Notes: generated from the sequence alone by a model not told the origin. A stretch of DNA of 64,000 nucleotides from Scatophagus argus (GCF_020382885.2 NC_058514.1:15920249-15984248); one strand, 5' to 3'; positions 27,901 through 38,885 are shown, counted from the stretch's first letter. Program-made: numbers and translations.

Positions 27901-28894
27901 TCTCTGAGGGGCAAGAGGGTTTGTGGTTCTGGTCATTTTACATGGGTCAGTGTCAATCTTGAGAGGCATTCTAACACCACACAAATTAGATGCATTTAGA
28001 CTACTGTACTCCCCTCAACCAGGCCCCTGTCCTTTAAGCAGTATAACTACATTAAAATTTGAGTTGATTTTTGAACCCTTGAGGAGAATTTTTATGACTT
28101 ACTTGACCCAGAGATAAGATCATTCCACTCCTATTTAAACACTGTAGTTTCTTTGGCTGAACAACCTTTGAGCTTCATCATTTTGTTAATGACTCCATGC
28201 CATCAGCATGGAGTCATTAACAAAATCTTGAGAGCTGGTTAACTCATGACTGAAGGTTTATTCATTTACTTGAATATCTCATGCAGAAGCATTTATTGAA
28301 GCTGGGTCAAGGAGAATAGAGATGTACAGTACAAGAAGCTCACTTTCTGATGGGGAGTATTTAATGTGGACTAACATAATGTGGACTATATATGTGTGTG
28401 TGTATATAGATGGAAATTGTGTATGCTTTGCAGTAACAATGAGATAATGTTATACTTTTACTTCATACTTGATGTAATTAGTCTGTAACCTTAGTTGTGT
28501 ACTGCTATAGTGACGAAACAATGACCTGGTGATCCTACTGCTATAGCCCCATTGTAAATAACTTCCTGGGCAAAGCATAGGGCAAGATGACATCTTGATC
28601 CCACAGGAGATTACACCCAGTCCTAAGTGCCCGAGGAACGCCCCTAAGGCATGTTTCACACCCCTCTGTGTGCCGCAGGAGTCGGCGTCTCTACTCAGAG
28701 TGTTCTTACACTTTTCTGTCTGCTGCCAGTATTGGCATCAACCCCCTGGGGTGTCCTGCATTTTGCATGCAGGCAGGAGGTTTAAGAGGTCTTGACATGA
28801 TAATTTAAAACACTAAAGGACCTGGTATCTTGGTGAGAAAGCCAGGATGTGGGGCGTCTCATGTAGTTGATCACAAGGAAATTGAAATTATCAT

Positions 28895-28934
<40 letters not shown>

Positions 28935-30036
28935 TTATGCCACATTTTCCTATTTGTTCTGTTTATCTGTTCGGTTCTTAGAACAGGCCTGACTCTCATT
29001 CTCCTACAACACACCCACACCCACACACACACACACACACACACACGTATATATCTCAAGCAATAAAGCAGTCATGCACACAAGCATTTAATAAGGGGGT
29101 ATAAAAGGATGGGCGTTAGTGTGGGACAAACACTGTATCTGATGGAAAGGAGAAAGACATATTAAAAGTATATTCTATACTTTTTCTCTGAAAGAAGTGT
29201 GCATACGTGTGTGTGGTTTGTCTTTGGTAATGTACGGTAATGCCTGTGTGCAAGTGTATGTGTGTGAGATCATGTGTCATTTTATCTGTCAGTTGTCAAC
29301 AAAACAAAAAAACAAAAAAAAAATCCCTCACATATCTGCCTCCCAACAAAGGGATATCCAGCCATAAACAACCACACTATCAAGTTCCTTTTACACCTTT
29401 TCTACCCTTTAACCACACTATCAACTCACATATTCTACCACATCTGATTTGTTTTCAGGAATCTTCACAACCATTTTGCACACGGCCATAAACAGACACC
29501 AAACCTCACCAACGAGGTTATAAATCACTTTTGGACAAAAAGCACCTTATGACAGGAGTTTTAACAGCTTTTGACTGAAAAATGATTTGGATTGATGTAT
29601 ATGACTTGTGCAATAACTTAACATCAGTCCGTTAAAAATGTTATAGAAGAAGAAGATTGTGTTTTTTTTGGTTTCTCACAGGCTGCATCACCGATTGATT
29701 TTTATGGGTGTTAATCAATTACTCCGTATAATGTTATTTTAATATGGATACATTCTGTGTGTGTGTATATTTAAACATACATTCTTTCATCTGAGGATAT
29801 CTTTGTGTAGGAAACACCTTTTTACAACACTGTGTTTTCTGTAGTCACTTTAATCATCATTTGTCTACTCTGATCCTGGGTCAGGTGAGCGGGTCATGCA
29901 GCCTCAGATCCTGGAGTTGAACTTCAGCCCAGATTGTGCCCGGGCCTGCCTCTACCACCCCTCCTTCTACAACCATGTGTTCCAGACGCTGTTCCTGGAT
30001 CAGCCCGAGCACTGCCCAGTCACAGAGATAGTATGA
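12939..30036 (+). CDS. ttll12: Tubulin-tyrosine ligase-like protein 12 (14 coding exons, complete)
   Basis: Exons: 12939-13079, 13887-14059, 14487-14685, 15310-15469, 16216-16349, 16567-16643, 17592-17708, 21164-21358, 21561-21672, 24805-24956, 25628-25709, 26156-26224, 27661-27799, 29885-30036. Phases join exactly, giving 633 aa (human about 644). The N-terminal part corresponds to the SET-like region of TTLL12 and carries an acidic/Lys-rich linker in exon 2 plus WYIMDEFG at 180-187. The C-terminal part is the TTL-like ATP-grasp fold: [16 protein letters not shown] from 404, KFDIRY at 457-462 and LELNF at 593-597. In the family, TTLL12 is an atypical TTLL without demonstrated ligase activity, linked to tubulin and histone modification and to mitosis. 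Introns 6, 7, 9 and 13 contain repeats. No coding disruption is seen. Confidence 0.97.
16781..17235 (-). mobile_element. 3' end of a Rex3/RTE-like LINE in ttll12 intron 6
   Basis: The minus strand encodes the C-terminal tail of a reverse transcriptase [36 protein letters not shown] and [19 protein letters not shown] are hallmarks of a common fish non-LTR family. It then runs into a (GATG)n tail, seen as catccatccatcc at 16781-16796. A GATG tail is characteristic of Rex3. The copy is 5'-truncated and its distal part is frameshifted, so it is not functional. Confidence 0.8.
17911..17937. repeat. (CA)n microsatellite in ttll12 intron 7
   Basis: Uninterrupted CA run. Confidence 0.9.
18075..18125. 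repeat. Compound (CA)n/(CGCA)n microsatellite in ttll12 intron 7
   Basis: A CA run passes into five or so CGCA tetranucleotides, then back to CA/CAGA. The Cys/Val-rich and His/Thr-rich open frames over it are artefacts. Confidence 0.9.
18130..21160. other. Body of ttll12 intron 7
   Basis: A long intron with AT-rich sequence, a TA run near 21098-21114 and one unassigned open stretch (19418-19636). No exon of ttll12 is missing here, because exons 7 and 8 join in phase. Confidence 0.6.
22609..22633. repeat. Poly(T) tract in ttll12 intron 9
   Basis: About 25 consecutive T. It may be the A-tail of a minus-strand retroposon, but no element body was identified. Confidence 0.7.
23159..23935 (-). 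mobile_element. Non-LTR retrotransposon reverse-transcriptase fragment in ttll12 intron 9
   Basis: The minus strand has a 161-codon frame with the RT catalytic motif YADD in context [16 protein letters not shown] further upstream RT block on the same strand (about 23690-23760) resembles [16 protein letters not shown]. The two blocks are out of frame and both termini are missing, so this is a dead LINE copy. The exact clade is not assigned. Confidence 0.8.
23938..24010 (-). repeat. SINE/LINE 3'-tail fragment
   Basis: Read on the minus strand this gives 'caatttcgttgtact' followed by 'caatgacaataaagac', a 3'-tail signature shared by many fish retroposons. It sits immediately beside the RT fragment at 23159-23935. 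Confidence 0.5.
26353..26465 (+). repeat. 5'-truncated SINE in ttll12 intron 12
   Basis: Shares with the 4479-4775 SINE the phrases 'cccactgctcctgtgtg', 'gcatgttgcatgtgtgtg' and 'gatgggttaaatgcagagaa', then ends 'tactgacaataaagg'. The tRNA-like head is absent. Confidence 0.8.
28180..28226. repeat. Perfect 21-bp inverted repeat (hairpin) in ttll12 intron 13
   Basis: The arms 28180-28200 and 28206-28226 are exact reverse complements separated by a 5-base loop (catca). It has no flanking transposon signature. It is most simply explained by a replication template switch; a structured RNA is an alternative. Confidence 0.9.
28899..28931. repeat. (TA)n microsatellite in ttll12 intron 13
   Basis: Uninterrupted AT/TA run of about 30 bases. 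Confidence 0.9.
29008..29046. repeat. (CA)n microsatellite in ttll12 intron 13
   Basis: CA run preceded by CCCACAC interruptions. Confidence 0.9.
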
Positions 30037-30352
30037 TTAGCTCAACAGCACCAGAGAGTGTTTGCAGTTCTGTGTTTTATACAGAGATATCCACTTACCC
30101 ATTTTCCTTTTTTCACTTCTTTTCACTTCCTTTACTGGTTCATTTGCTTCTTTGTGCCTCTTTCATTTTTTTTCTTACTATCTTCTTTCAAACTGTTTTA
30201 AAGAGCTTATGAAACATGTTTGCCTCTGCAGCTCAGTTCTTCAGAAATTTGGTTGCATTTTTTCATTTCGGTGAAGTGATAGTTGTTCTCAAAACAGCAA
30301 GTGTTATGAGCCTTGTGATTAAAACCAAAACACCACTGTACAAATGGGAAGC

Positions 30353-30358
30353 AATAAA
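30353..30358 (+). promoter_or_regulatory. ttll12 poly(A) signal candidate
   Basis: AATAAA about 320 bases after the ttll12 stop, the first canonical signal downstream. Confidence 0.6.
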
Positions 30359-30475
30359 GGACATTGTTACATAAATTGCAATTCTTTCTTAATTATGGGG
30401 CATTGTGTCGTTTTAGAGCCGAGGCTCCAGGGCACATAGATCAGAAATTTTCAAAAGTTTTTAGCTGTGTTCAAT

Positions 30476-31124
30476 TGTTCAAGAAAACCTTCTTCTTAAG
30501 GTCCCGTAGAATCATCAACAGGAGACAGAGTTCTGAGCAGCAAAGTCTTTAATGTGGACAGAAAAGGAGAACAGTTGAGGAGCTCTCACTGGAATGGCTG
30601 GATGCTTCTTCTTTTATACCTTTGGGATTTGGATTGCCCACTCCTATTGCCCACCCCTCTAACATCTCTATTCTTAGTAATCATCTGACTGGGGATAGCT
30701 GGGGACTATCCACAGGCTTTATTTTACTTACTGCTTCACCTGCTTCTCCATTCCTAGGTTATTTCTGGGGTTTTCCACTTTTATTTTTAATATAACCATT
30801 ATTTCTTGGCCTCTTTTTATAATATTTTTAAAAAATAATTGTTTTATGCAAGGTTACAATGAAATGTTCTTTTCAGGCATACAGAGGTTATAATGAGGTT
30901 ACATAGACAGTGTTTACTACACAGACAGAGTTCAGACTACACAGTTGTACCTTCTAGAGTTCACAGGTCCTTTTACAGTTGTACCGTCTTAATACAGCTG
31001 TACCTTCTTAATTGCTTTTTCTTTCATCACAGTCAGAACACAGCATGACTACTTCATGTCATAAGGCATTGCATACTATAAGTTTAGCTCATCACAACTG
31101 AATTAGGAATTATACCACAACATT
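30476..31124 (-). mobile_element. Possible ERV-like solo LTR (boundaries uncertain)
   Basis: The minus strand ends '...ggttttcttgaaca' and carries an upstream polyadenylation-type stretch (ttaaagactttgctgctcag), the usual U3-R-U5 arrangement of fish ERV LTRs. A TG...CA span fits, but I could not confirm a target-site duplication, and the high-coordinate end is a guess. There are no internal genes, so it is a solo LTR or relic at most. Confidence 0.35.
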
Positions 31125-32955
31125 TAATCTTTGATGCTGTAGTAGAGGGAAAAACAGTCTGCAGGAGACAAACATCTTTCCAATGCAGTGTCCAGAATTA
31201 TTTCAGTCCTCTGCTCTTTGTCTCTCTGTGCCTGTCTCTCTACATCTCCGGGGCAGGTAATCTCAAGGCCAACTCTTTGGATATTTGTGTCAACATTCTA
31301 CTGTTATCAGTTTGCTGTTTGCAGCTGTGCCTTAGTGATACTGAGAGGTGTAGTTCACCACTTGTTGGCTGTATCTCATTGAATCACCCTCAGTCCCGGT
31401 GTGTATTCTAAGTATAAACTATAACCTTACCATGTATCGTCATGGAGAGACAGGTATGCAGTGATCTATGACCCTTATCTAAGATTCATATACATTGACT
31501 AGGAGAGCATTCTTAAGAATTGGCGTGGCAGTGCTCTGAGTAACATCATAAATACTTCATCATAATCTTACTTCATCTCCAAAGTCGCCTTCTCTCATCT
31601 GAATCTTCCTCCACATCCAAGAGTTGAAGAACTTGGTCCACACTAACGATGCTAACCCCTATTTTGTACGTAGTACTGCGTTTCTGAAGGTGTAAGTTGA
31701 AGTCTTCCAAAGTGTGTGACTGTAATCTTTAAATGATGAGCAGAGTCAGCAGATCAGAGAATTTATTGGGATCACAATAAGTGAAATACAACATATGAGA
31801 CTGTTGACCACACGTTGATGACAAACATGTATTTGGGATATGTGCAAGTGTTTGATGTTTAATTGAGCACGTATTGATTAAAAAATTTGTATTTGGAAAT
31901 TTTGCATCCTGAAGGGTAAATAGGGATAATAGTGCCAATAGGCACACATGCAGAATGACGGAGATTGAGGGAGGTTTGAGGACGCACCAGTACTGGGTGG
32001 AGATTAGCCCTGCTATCATCTGATGCAAGAATTCCTGGTCAGAGTCAAGGCCACCATCTTCCATTGTGTTGTTTTTTTATTTCCTCCGTGTTTCAAGGTT
32101 AGAAATGTGGTGTCCAGGAATTGAAGAACTTGGATGATGCAGGGAAAATTTGTCATGTGACGTGACATATCTTGTTAAGAAACTGCGCTCGAGGCTGATT
32201 TTCAAGGGGCGACGAGTCATCTGATTACTTGAGATAATCCTGGTGTCTTTGTCTTATACTTATAATAAAAACACTGATGAGGATGTACTCCCCACCGATT
32301 ACTTCAACAGCCAACTCCAACTTTGTTGGTGCTGATCCTCCTGCAGGAGCAAAATAAAGATACTAAGACGATTTCTTATTTTTCATAGTCTCTTTATTTC
32401 TTCATTTTTACACATAGAGTTTCTAAATGTGTAAATTGAAGTCTTATAATTTAGGCCCCAGTAGTCTTGAAATGATGAGCAGAGTCAAGAGATCTGGCGA
32501 AGAGAACTTATTGCAATCTCTAGTGAAACAACAAATGAGCCTTACTATTGCAATATTGCATGAATTAATGTCACCATGACCTGAACATTGACCCATGAAA
32601 TGAAAATTAACCAGTCCTCCTTATGAACAAAAGCCAGATCTCTTCATGAACCCTACATGTCCACCTAATTATATTAAACTCCTCACAAACCACCCCAAGT
32701 CATGTCTATCCCCATGAGCCTTATTTCAATGTCTGCTGTGAAAAAAGGATAAAAGTACTGGAACACTCTTACATCAGCAGGGACTTTATTTAATGACACT
32801 GTTTTCTAAATGCATAGACATATAGACATAAATATGGAGTCGTGACCTTCCCCAAACTGTTACCACAAAGTTGGAAGCATAGTATTGTCAAAAATGTTTT
32901 AGTATGCTGAAGCAGTCAGATTTCCCAACCCTTGAAAAACAGCCAATTGTCTATG
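31125..32955. other. Intergenic DNA with a diverged direct repeat
   Basis: No gene is seen. Two stretches (31689-31810 and 32430-32545) share gtgtaa[ga]ttgaagtctt, tgatgagcagagtca and an [at]acaacaaatgag-like end, as described in the findings. No known element is recognised. Confidence 0.5.
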
Positions 32956-33084
32956 TAATATACACTGCTCAAAAAAATAAAGGGAACACTAAAATAATAG
33001 ATCCTAGATCTGAATGAATGAAATATTCTTAACTTTGTTCTTTACATAGTTGAATGTGCTGACAATAAAATCACACAAAAATTA

Positions 33085-33920
33085 TCAATGGAAATCACAT
33101 TTATTCACCCATGGGGGTCTGGATTTGGAGTCACACTCAAAATTAAAGTGAAAAAACACACTACAGGCTGATCCAACCAAAATGAGGCTCAGTAGTGTGT
33201 GTGGCCTCCACGTGCCTGTATGACCTCCCTGCAACACCTGGGCATGCTCCTGATGAGGTGCAGATGGTCTCCTGAGGGAGCCAACCGCGCCAGCATATGG
33301 TCTCACAAGGGGCATCAGGATCTCATCTCGGTATCTAATGGCAGTCAGGCTACCTCTGGCGAGCACATGGAGGACTGTGCGGCCCCCAAAGAATTGCCAC
33401 CCCACACCATTACTGACCCACTGCCAAACCGGTCATGCTGGAGGATGTTGCAGGCAGCAGAACGTTCTCCACGGCGTCTCCAGACTCTGTCACGTCTGTC
33501 ACATGTGCTCAGTGTGAACCTGCTTTCATCTGTGAAGAGCACAGGGCGCCAGTGGCGAATTTGTCAATCTTGGTGCAAATGCCAAACGTCCTGCACGGTG
33601 TTGGGCTGTAAGCACAAACCCCACCTGTGGACGTCGGGCCCTCATACCACCCTCATGGAGTCTGTTTCTGACCGTTTGAGCAGACACATGCACATTTGTG
33701 GCCTGCTGGAGGTCATTTTGCAGGGCTCTGGCAGTGCTCCTCCTGTTCCTCCTTGCACAAAGGCGGAGGTAGTGGTCCTGCTGCTGGGTTGTTGCCCTCC
33801 TACGGCCTCCTCCACGTCTCCTGATGTACTGGCCTGTCTCCTGGTAGCGCCTTCATGCTCTGGACAGTACGCTGACAGACACAGCAAACCTTCTTGCCAC
33901 AGCTCATGATGTGCCATCCT
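33085..33920 (-). pseudogene. Broken Tc1-type transposase
   Basis: Transposase remnants lie in at least three frames inside the 32963-34639 element. The DDE catalytic core is incomplete: the first Asp is present, while the second Asp and the Glu fall in a deletion near 33280. Frames shift between the N-terminal (33642-33917), central (33345-33542) and C-terminal (33085-33405) parts. The 236-codon frame on the + strand over the same bases is antisense noise. Confidence 0.85.
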
Positions 33921-34180
33921 GGATGAGCTGCACTACCTGAGCCACTTGTGTGGGTTGTAGACTCCGTCTCATGCTACCACTAGAATGAAAGCACCACCAG
34001 CATTCAAAAGCGACCAAAACATCAGATAGAAAGCATAGGAACTGAGAAGTGGTCTGTGGTCACCACCTGCAGAACCACTCCTTTATTGGGGATGTCTTGC
34101 TAGTTGACTATAATTTCCACCTGTTGTCTATTCCATTTGCACAACAGCATGTGAAATTGATTGTCAATCAGCGTTGCTTC

Positions 34181-34580
34181 TGTTGAAGCACACTCGCTTC
34201 CCCGAGTGAGTTGATGTGAGAGAGTTAAAACCTTAAAACAGTTATTTATTTAGGAACAAAGATCTTTGGAGATCCCACCACAGAGTACAAGTCCTGTTCA
34301 GCCAAACGCAAAGTGGGATCTGAAGCACTTAAGGAAGTACATCACTATATATATATATACGTTAAGATAACACCGGTTGTTGGTGGTGGTGTATCAGTGT
34401 CCTCGTCTGTCGGTCACAGTGACTGAAATATGGTGTCCTTCTCCTGCTATGTATGACTCATCTACCTCCCTCAGAGTGTGCAGTACTGAGACAAACAACT
34501 AGTTTTACATGATTATAACATTGTGAATTAGACTAAAGCATATAATAGAATAAGACACGGTAAATGTTTATTAATCCACA
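34181..34580 (-). mobile_element. Solo LTR (400 bp) inserted in the Tc1 relic
   Basis: The span starts TGTTGAAG and ends ATCCACA (TG...CA) and is flanked by the 4-bp duplication cttc (34177-34180, 34581-34584). Removing it rejoins the Tc1 3' arm (gttgcttc + ctaagtgg). Read on the minus strand it has AATAAA and AAATAAATAA poly(A)-type motifs, like an ERV LTR. There is no internal retroviral sequence. Similar end motifs (gttgatgtgagag) occur in the LTR at 36008. Confidence 0.8.
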
Positions 34581-34659
34581 CTTCCTAAGTGGTTCCTAAG
34601 TGACTGACTTGTTCCCTTCATTTTTTTTTTTGAGCAGTGTATTTTTACTACTCACTTGT

Positions 34660-35815
34660 GATTTGCCTTGATGATGACACACACCCCTTCCATCATCCCC
34701 ACCAATCATAGCCCAAGCTGAACATCAGAAATTGCCGGCTCCTGGGCTCAATGAGTTTTGTTTGGGTCAACCGTTGTGGTGGAACGTAAAGGTATCGATT
34801 TCTCAAGAAATATCCCCGGCTTTTCTTCTTGTGGCGCTTGAACTTTTACGGATAATAACCATCCATTGGACTTTTTTCATTTGAAGGTCTTATTCGCCTT
34901 GAGTGGAGTTGTACTTGGCAAAGAAAAAAAATCACCACGGGAGAAAGAAACGAAAAAACAGTTGAGGAAGCATCGGCAGAGATTTGCTTTAGCAATGAAA
35001 AATGTAAGTTGGTAATGGTAAGTAATGAACGTTAGTAGACACACTTCGACGTTTGTTTGTTTGTTTGCCATGAATTTTTCTATGAGCAGTAAAACACGGA
35101 AAGATACTTTGCATATATTACTCTTGTCTGTGTGTGACGCAGTTTCGGTTTCATTTACCGTTATCTACCTTGAAACGGTTAGCTTTTAGTTTTAGTGTTT
35201 AACCAGCGCGTTCCCAAATGCATGCTGGCGTTAGCTTAATTTAATTAACGTCAGCGTTTCTAATATAGTGAAGCACCTTGCCTCGTCCCCACAACGCCAT
35301 GCTTCTGAAAGTTTATCTTTACTGTTAGCCCGACTCTTTCATTGGAAGCCCAAGAACTGACCACAGAGATCTTCAGTTCACAGAAGTACAGTTTATTTAC
35401 GTCACAGGTAAAGTATGGCAGCGCTGGGCTCGGAGTGACGAACCTCTCGTAGGATCTCAGTCAGAAGGAACCCGGATATCCGATTGTAGTTAAATACACG
35501 ATGTTGAATGCCTGATGCTGTCACACAGTTACAAGATTGGTAGAAGATCGTGTTAAGGACAGAGCTATATTTTGATGTTGTAGTTTGGTTATTTTTTTGC
35601 TTTTAGGAATTACTGGAGCTACAGCATGGAAACAAAAACCTCTGTGGGTTCATTTTTTTAAATATAAAAATCTTAAAATCTACCTACCACATTATAGTAG
35701 ATTGTCATCTTTATTGATGACATTATGTACACAAGGGTAGTGAACTAACAACACTGTTTCCACCATTAAATAAAAGGAGGGAATATACATTCTGTCAAAA
35801 TTTGACACATGATCT
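34660..35815. other. Unassigned sequence, possibly with another LTR fragment
   Basis: No gene is supported. A TGTTAG... stretch from about 35324 with an internal tttattta block resembles the neighbouring LTRs, but no matching target duplication was found. Confidence 0.4.
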
Positions 35816-35821
35816 TTAACT

Positions 35822-35943
35822 TAAAAACCTTTATTGTCAGTATATTTTTACATACACCGAAATTCTTCTCTGCATTTAACCCATCACCGATTGAGCACAC
35901 ACATGCAACATGCAGTGAGACACACAGGAGCAGTGGGCTGCCA
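35822..35943 (-). repeat. 5'-truncated SINE
   Basis: The reverse complement has 'ggcagcccactgctcctg', 'gcatgttgcatgtgtgtg', 'gggttaaatgcagagaag' and a 'tgacaataaagg' tail, the same family as 26353-26465. It lacks the tRNA head. Confidence 0.8.
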
Positions 35944-36000
35944 TTTCAGGCAACAGGGGTGCAAATTGACCTTTTTGATGAAAGATGAAAGAGATGAACG

Positions 36001-36797
36001 TGACATATGTTGAGGCCAAAATTCTATTTAACTGCCTCACCCGAATTCGTTGATGTGAGAGTAAGCAGTCGGAGAGAAAAGAGTTTCATCATATGAACAG
36101 CTTTATTCACGATCGGCCGAGCGTGGAGATCATCACAGTGCATACAATCGATGCCACCAGGAGATCTGACTCATTGTTGACTGTCATTAACTTTATACTG
36201 TCTGTGTCCAGGGTGTAGTCCCCGCTGATTGGTTCTTTGTCTCTTGTGTAACTGTTTTGGGGAATGGTCGTCCTCTGACTGACCCTTGTTTTTCCACTAG
36301 TCTCTTGAATTCATGTCCTTTATCCGACCCGGTCAGACTGATGTGTGTGTGTGTATGAGTTCCTCTTTCTATATGTCTGTGAAGAGTCAGACTTCCCTGT
36401 GGCCGTGACATCTGACTTTCTGTTCTCGGCTCGTTTCCTGTTTACAGCTTATTCTGTCCTGAAGTTATACTTTACTATGCGTGTTACTTTCAGCAAGCAA
36501 TTCAAAGTCTTAGCAATTATAGCTTCATATATCTTGATCCCACACATATTTTGTCATTGGAGGGAACTCACTCCAACGAAATTCGTGCTCTGCATTTAAC
36601 CCACCCAAGTGACGTGCACACACACACAGCAAACCCGGGATCTGGGCAGTGGGCGACCGCGTGCAGCGCCCGGGGAGCAGTGGAGGTTAGGTACCTTGCT
36701 CAAGAGTACCAGCCATGGACACCGGTACGGGGAATCGAACCAGCGATCCACCGGTTACGGGTCCGACACCCTAACCGCTGATCCACGACTGCCCTTT
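36001..36797 (-). mobile_element. tRNA-derived SINE split by a solo LTR
   Basis: The SINE body is 36545-36797 on the minus strand: head gggcagtcgtggatcagcgg, B box ggttcgattcccc, 'cttgagcaaggtacc'-type core and 'gggttaaatgcagagca' tail. It continues for a few bases at 36001-36007. The 59881-60132 copy (+) keeps the uninterrupted tail 'aatatgtcac', which shows where the LTR at 36008-36544 landed. Confidence 0.85.
36008..36544 (-). mobile_element. Solo LTR (537 bp) inserted in a SINE tail
   Basis: It begins TGTTGAGG and ends ATCCCACA, bounded by the 4-bp duplication cata (36004-36007, 36545-36548). It shares gttgatgtgagag near its start with the 34181 LTR. On the minus strand AATAAAGC lies near the end, as in R-U5. 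No internal proviral genes remain. It looks like an endogenous-retrovirus-type LTR left by recombination. Confidence 0.8.
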
Positions 36798-37067
36798 CTT
36801 TTCTCCATCTCCCCCACGACTGGTTAGCATAACTTGTGAGGGTAGGGAGTGGGCAGGTAACAGAGAGAGCGCGGGCAGCAAAAAAGTGACCTTGAATATG
36901 AAGAGAGCCAACAAAAATGTTACCACTTGGTACATTGTGCAGAGCAGAATCCTGCTGCTCCTCTCTCCCTCTTCTTTCTTTCTCCATCTCCCTGTCTCCC
37001 CTCTCCTCCCTCTCCTGTCTCTTTCCATCTCCCTGTCTCTCCTCTCCCCCCTCTCCCTCCCAGGCGG

Positions 37068-37320
37068 TCACAGCAGAAGGCCGTCTACACTGAGTCTGGT
37101 TCTGCTTGAGGTTTCTGCCTGTTAAAAGGAAGTTTTTCCTCGCCACTGTCGCCAAATGCTTACTCAGTGTGGAGTTTTGCCCTGGGATCTATTTCTCTCT
37201 GATTTTCTTTCTTTTTTTCTTTTTTTTTTTTTGAATGTGTTGTTTACACACCTGTAAAGTGTCTTGAGATAACTCTGTTATGAATTGGCACTTTAAATAA
37301 AACTGAATTGAACTGAACAG
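37068..37320 (+). mobile_element. L2-like LINE 3' end
   Basis: Contains 'ggttctgcttgaggtttctgc', 'ggaagtttttcctcgccact', 'gtcttgagataactctgtta' and the tail 'aaataaaactgaattgaact', which are 3'-UTR signatures of a very common fish L2-type LINE. A poly(T) tract is inserted near 37220. Confidence 0.75.
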
Positions 37321-38701
37321 TCTTGATGCTGCACATAAAATGAGATGCCGTTTGGATTTGACCAGTGGTCCTTGAGTTTGACACAGAGTGTAGACCTTTG
37401 TTTCTTCTGAGCAAAATTCATGATAATAACAATTTTGGGTGTGTATTGTCACACAAGCCAAGTTAACATCACAAAAGCTGGTAACAACGCCCTATGATAA
37501 CCTTAATGCTATAATCATTGTAGCAGGAGAGTTAAATTACGTGACTCTCAAATTGGTTGTGCCCATTTTAATAAAAATAATTTTGACAGAAAACAATATC
37601 CTGGATCAAGTTCAGTTCAGTTTAGCACCAAATCACAGCAAATGTTATCTCATGATAATTTCCTAATACAGCACGTCTAGATCATACGCTTTAATTGAAT
37701 TCTAATACAGGGAGACCCAACTTTCCCTTTTAAGCAAGCACTTGGCAACAGTGGCAGGGAAAAAGTGCCTTTTAGAAGACGAAACTTCAGAGCAGACTCT
37801 GGTTCTAGTTGGGCGGCTATCTGCCTTGACCAGTTAGGCTGAGAGGGAGAGAGAAAGAGATAGCACCAAGGAGACAAAGAGGGAGGTAGTGGGGGAGAAG
37901 GGGCATACAGGCAGATGCACTGCGACACCAGTAGTACAGTAGTGGTTGAACTACAGGTAGTAAGATGATTTGTACAGTAACTAGTATAATAATCATAACA
38001 ATAATTACAGTAACAACAATATAGAGATATGACTAAATGATAATATTAACAGTTGGTGTCAAGCAGGACCACAGCGGGAGGTCTAACCACAATTCAGGGG
38101 AACCTATGAGATGAGAAAGCACAAAAACTCTGGGGAAGAAACTGAGTTAGTATGAGTACGCATGGGAGGAGAGAAAAGTTCAGTGTATCATGGGAGGTCC
38201 AACAGCAGTCTAAGCCTATAACAGCATAACTACGGGTTAGCCTAGGCCAGCCCTAACTATAAGCTTTATCTAATAGGAAAGTTTCAAATAAGAAACTCTA
38301 CTCTTAAATGTAGACGGGGTATCTGCCTACTGGACTGAAACGACAAGATGGTTCCACAGGAGACGTGATTGATATCTATAGTAAAGACCCATTCCCATTC
38401 TACTTTTGGAACCTCAAGGAACCATAAGTAACCCTGCATCCTGGGAGCATAGAGTTCCAGTTGGATTACAGGGTAGTACAAGCTCTTTAAGATAAGATGG
38501 TGCCTGACCGTTAAGGGCTTTGTAAGTGAGAAGAAGGATTTAAAATTCTATTGTGGATTTTACAGGTAGCCTGTGTAGAGAAGCAAGTACGGAGGAAATA
38601 ATATAATACTCTGAGTTTTTGTTTACAGTTACAGCAGATTTCTGGATTAGCTGGAGATACTTATAGGGGCAGCCTAATGATAAGGAGTTACAGTAATCAG
38701 A

Positions 38702-38876
38702 ATTCCTTTATTTATCCCTGAGGGGAAATTCTTTTTACTTATAGACATTGCAATTTGCAATTTTACCAACCAAGAAAATGAAAATGAAAGTTGGTAACAA
38801 AATAGCCCCCAAGTATTTGTTCCCTAACCCGGAATCGAACCCAGGCCGTGGCGGTGAGAGTGCCGAATCAGGGAAT
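38702..38876 (-). repeat. tRNA-like SINE fragment inside L2 copy A
   Basis: The reverse complement has a B box (gggttcgattccggg) and ends 'aatttcccctcagggataaataaag', a tail shared with fish LINEs. It lies between L2 copy A sequence and a second LINE fragment. Confidence 0.55.
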
Positions 38877-38885
38877 TTTTTTTAA

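Larger units (their letters stand above)
32963..34639 (-). mobile_element. Degenerate Tc1/mariner element carrying a nested solo LTR
   Basis: Terminal inverted repeats are cactgctcaaaaaaataaag at 32963 and tttttttgagcagtg at 34639, each bordered by the TA target duplication (32961-62 and 34640-41). The minus strand carries transposase pieces: a first catalytic Asp block (LFTDESRF) near 33520, then VMVWGG, then VGWQFFGGRTVLHVLARGSLTAIRYRDEI near 33380. The sequence then jumps from the RPYAGAVG block directly to C-terminal sequence, so the part with the second Asp and the Glu is missing. The element is inactive and is split by the LTR at 34181-34580. Confidence 0.88.

Noticed and set aside
33199..33909. 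236-codon + strand open frame
   Set aside because: It is antisense to the degenerate Tc1 transposase in 32963-34639; the real (broken) coding sense is minus.
35324..35528. Third solo LTR starting TGTTAG
   Set aside because: A TG...CA span and an internal tttattta fit, but no matching target duplication was found and the end is arbitrary.
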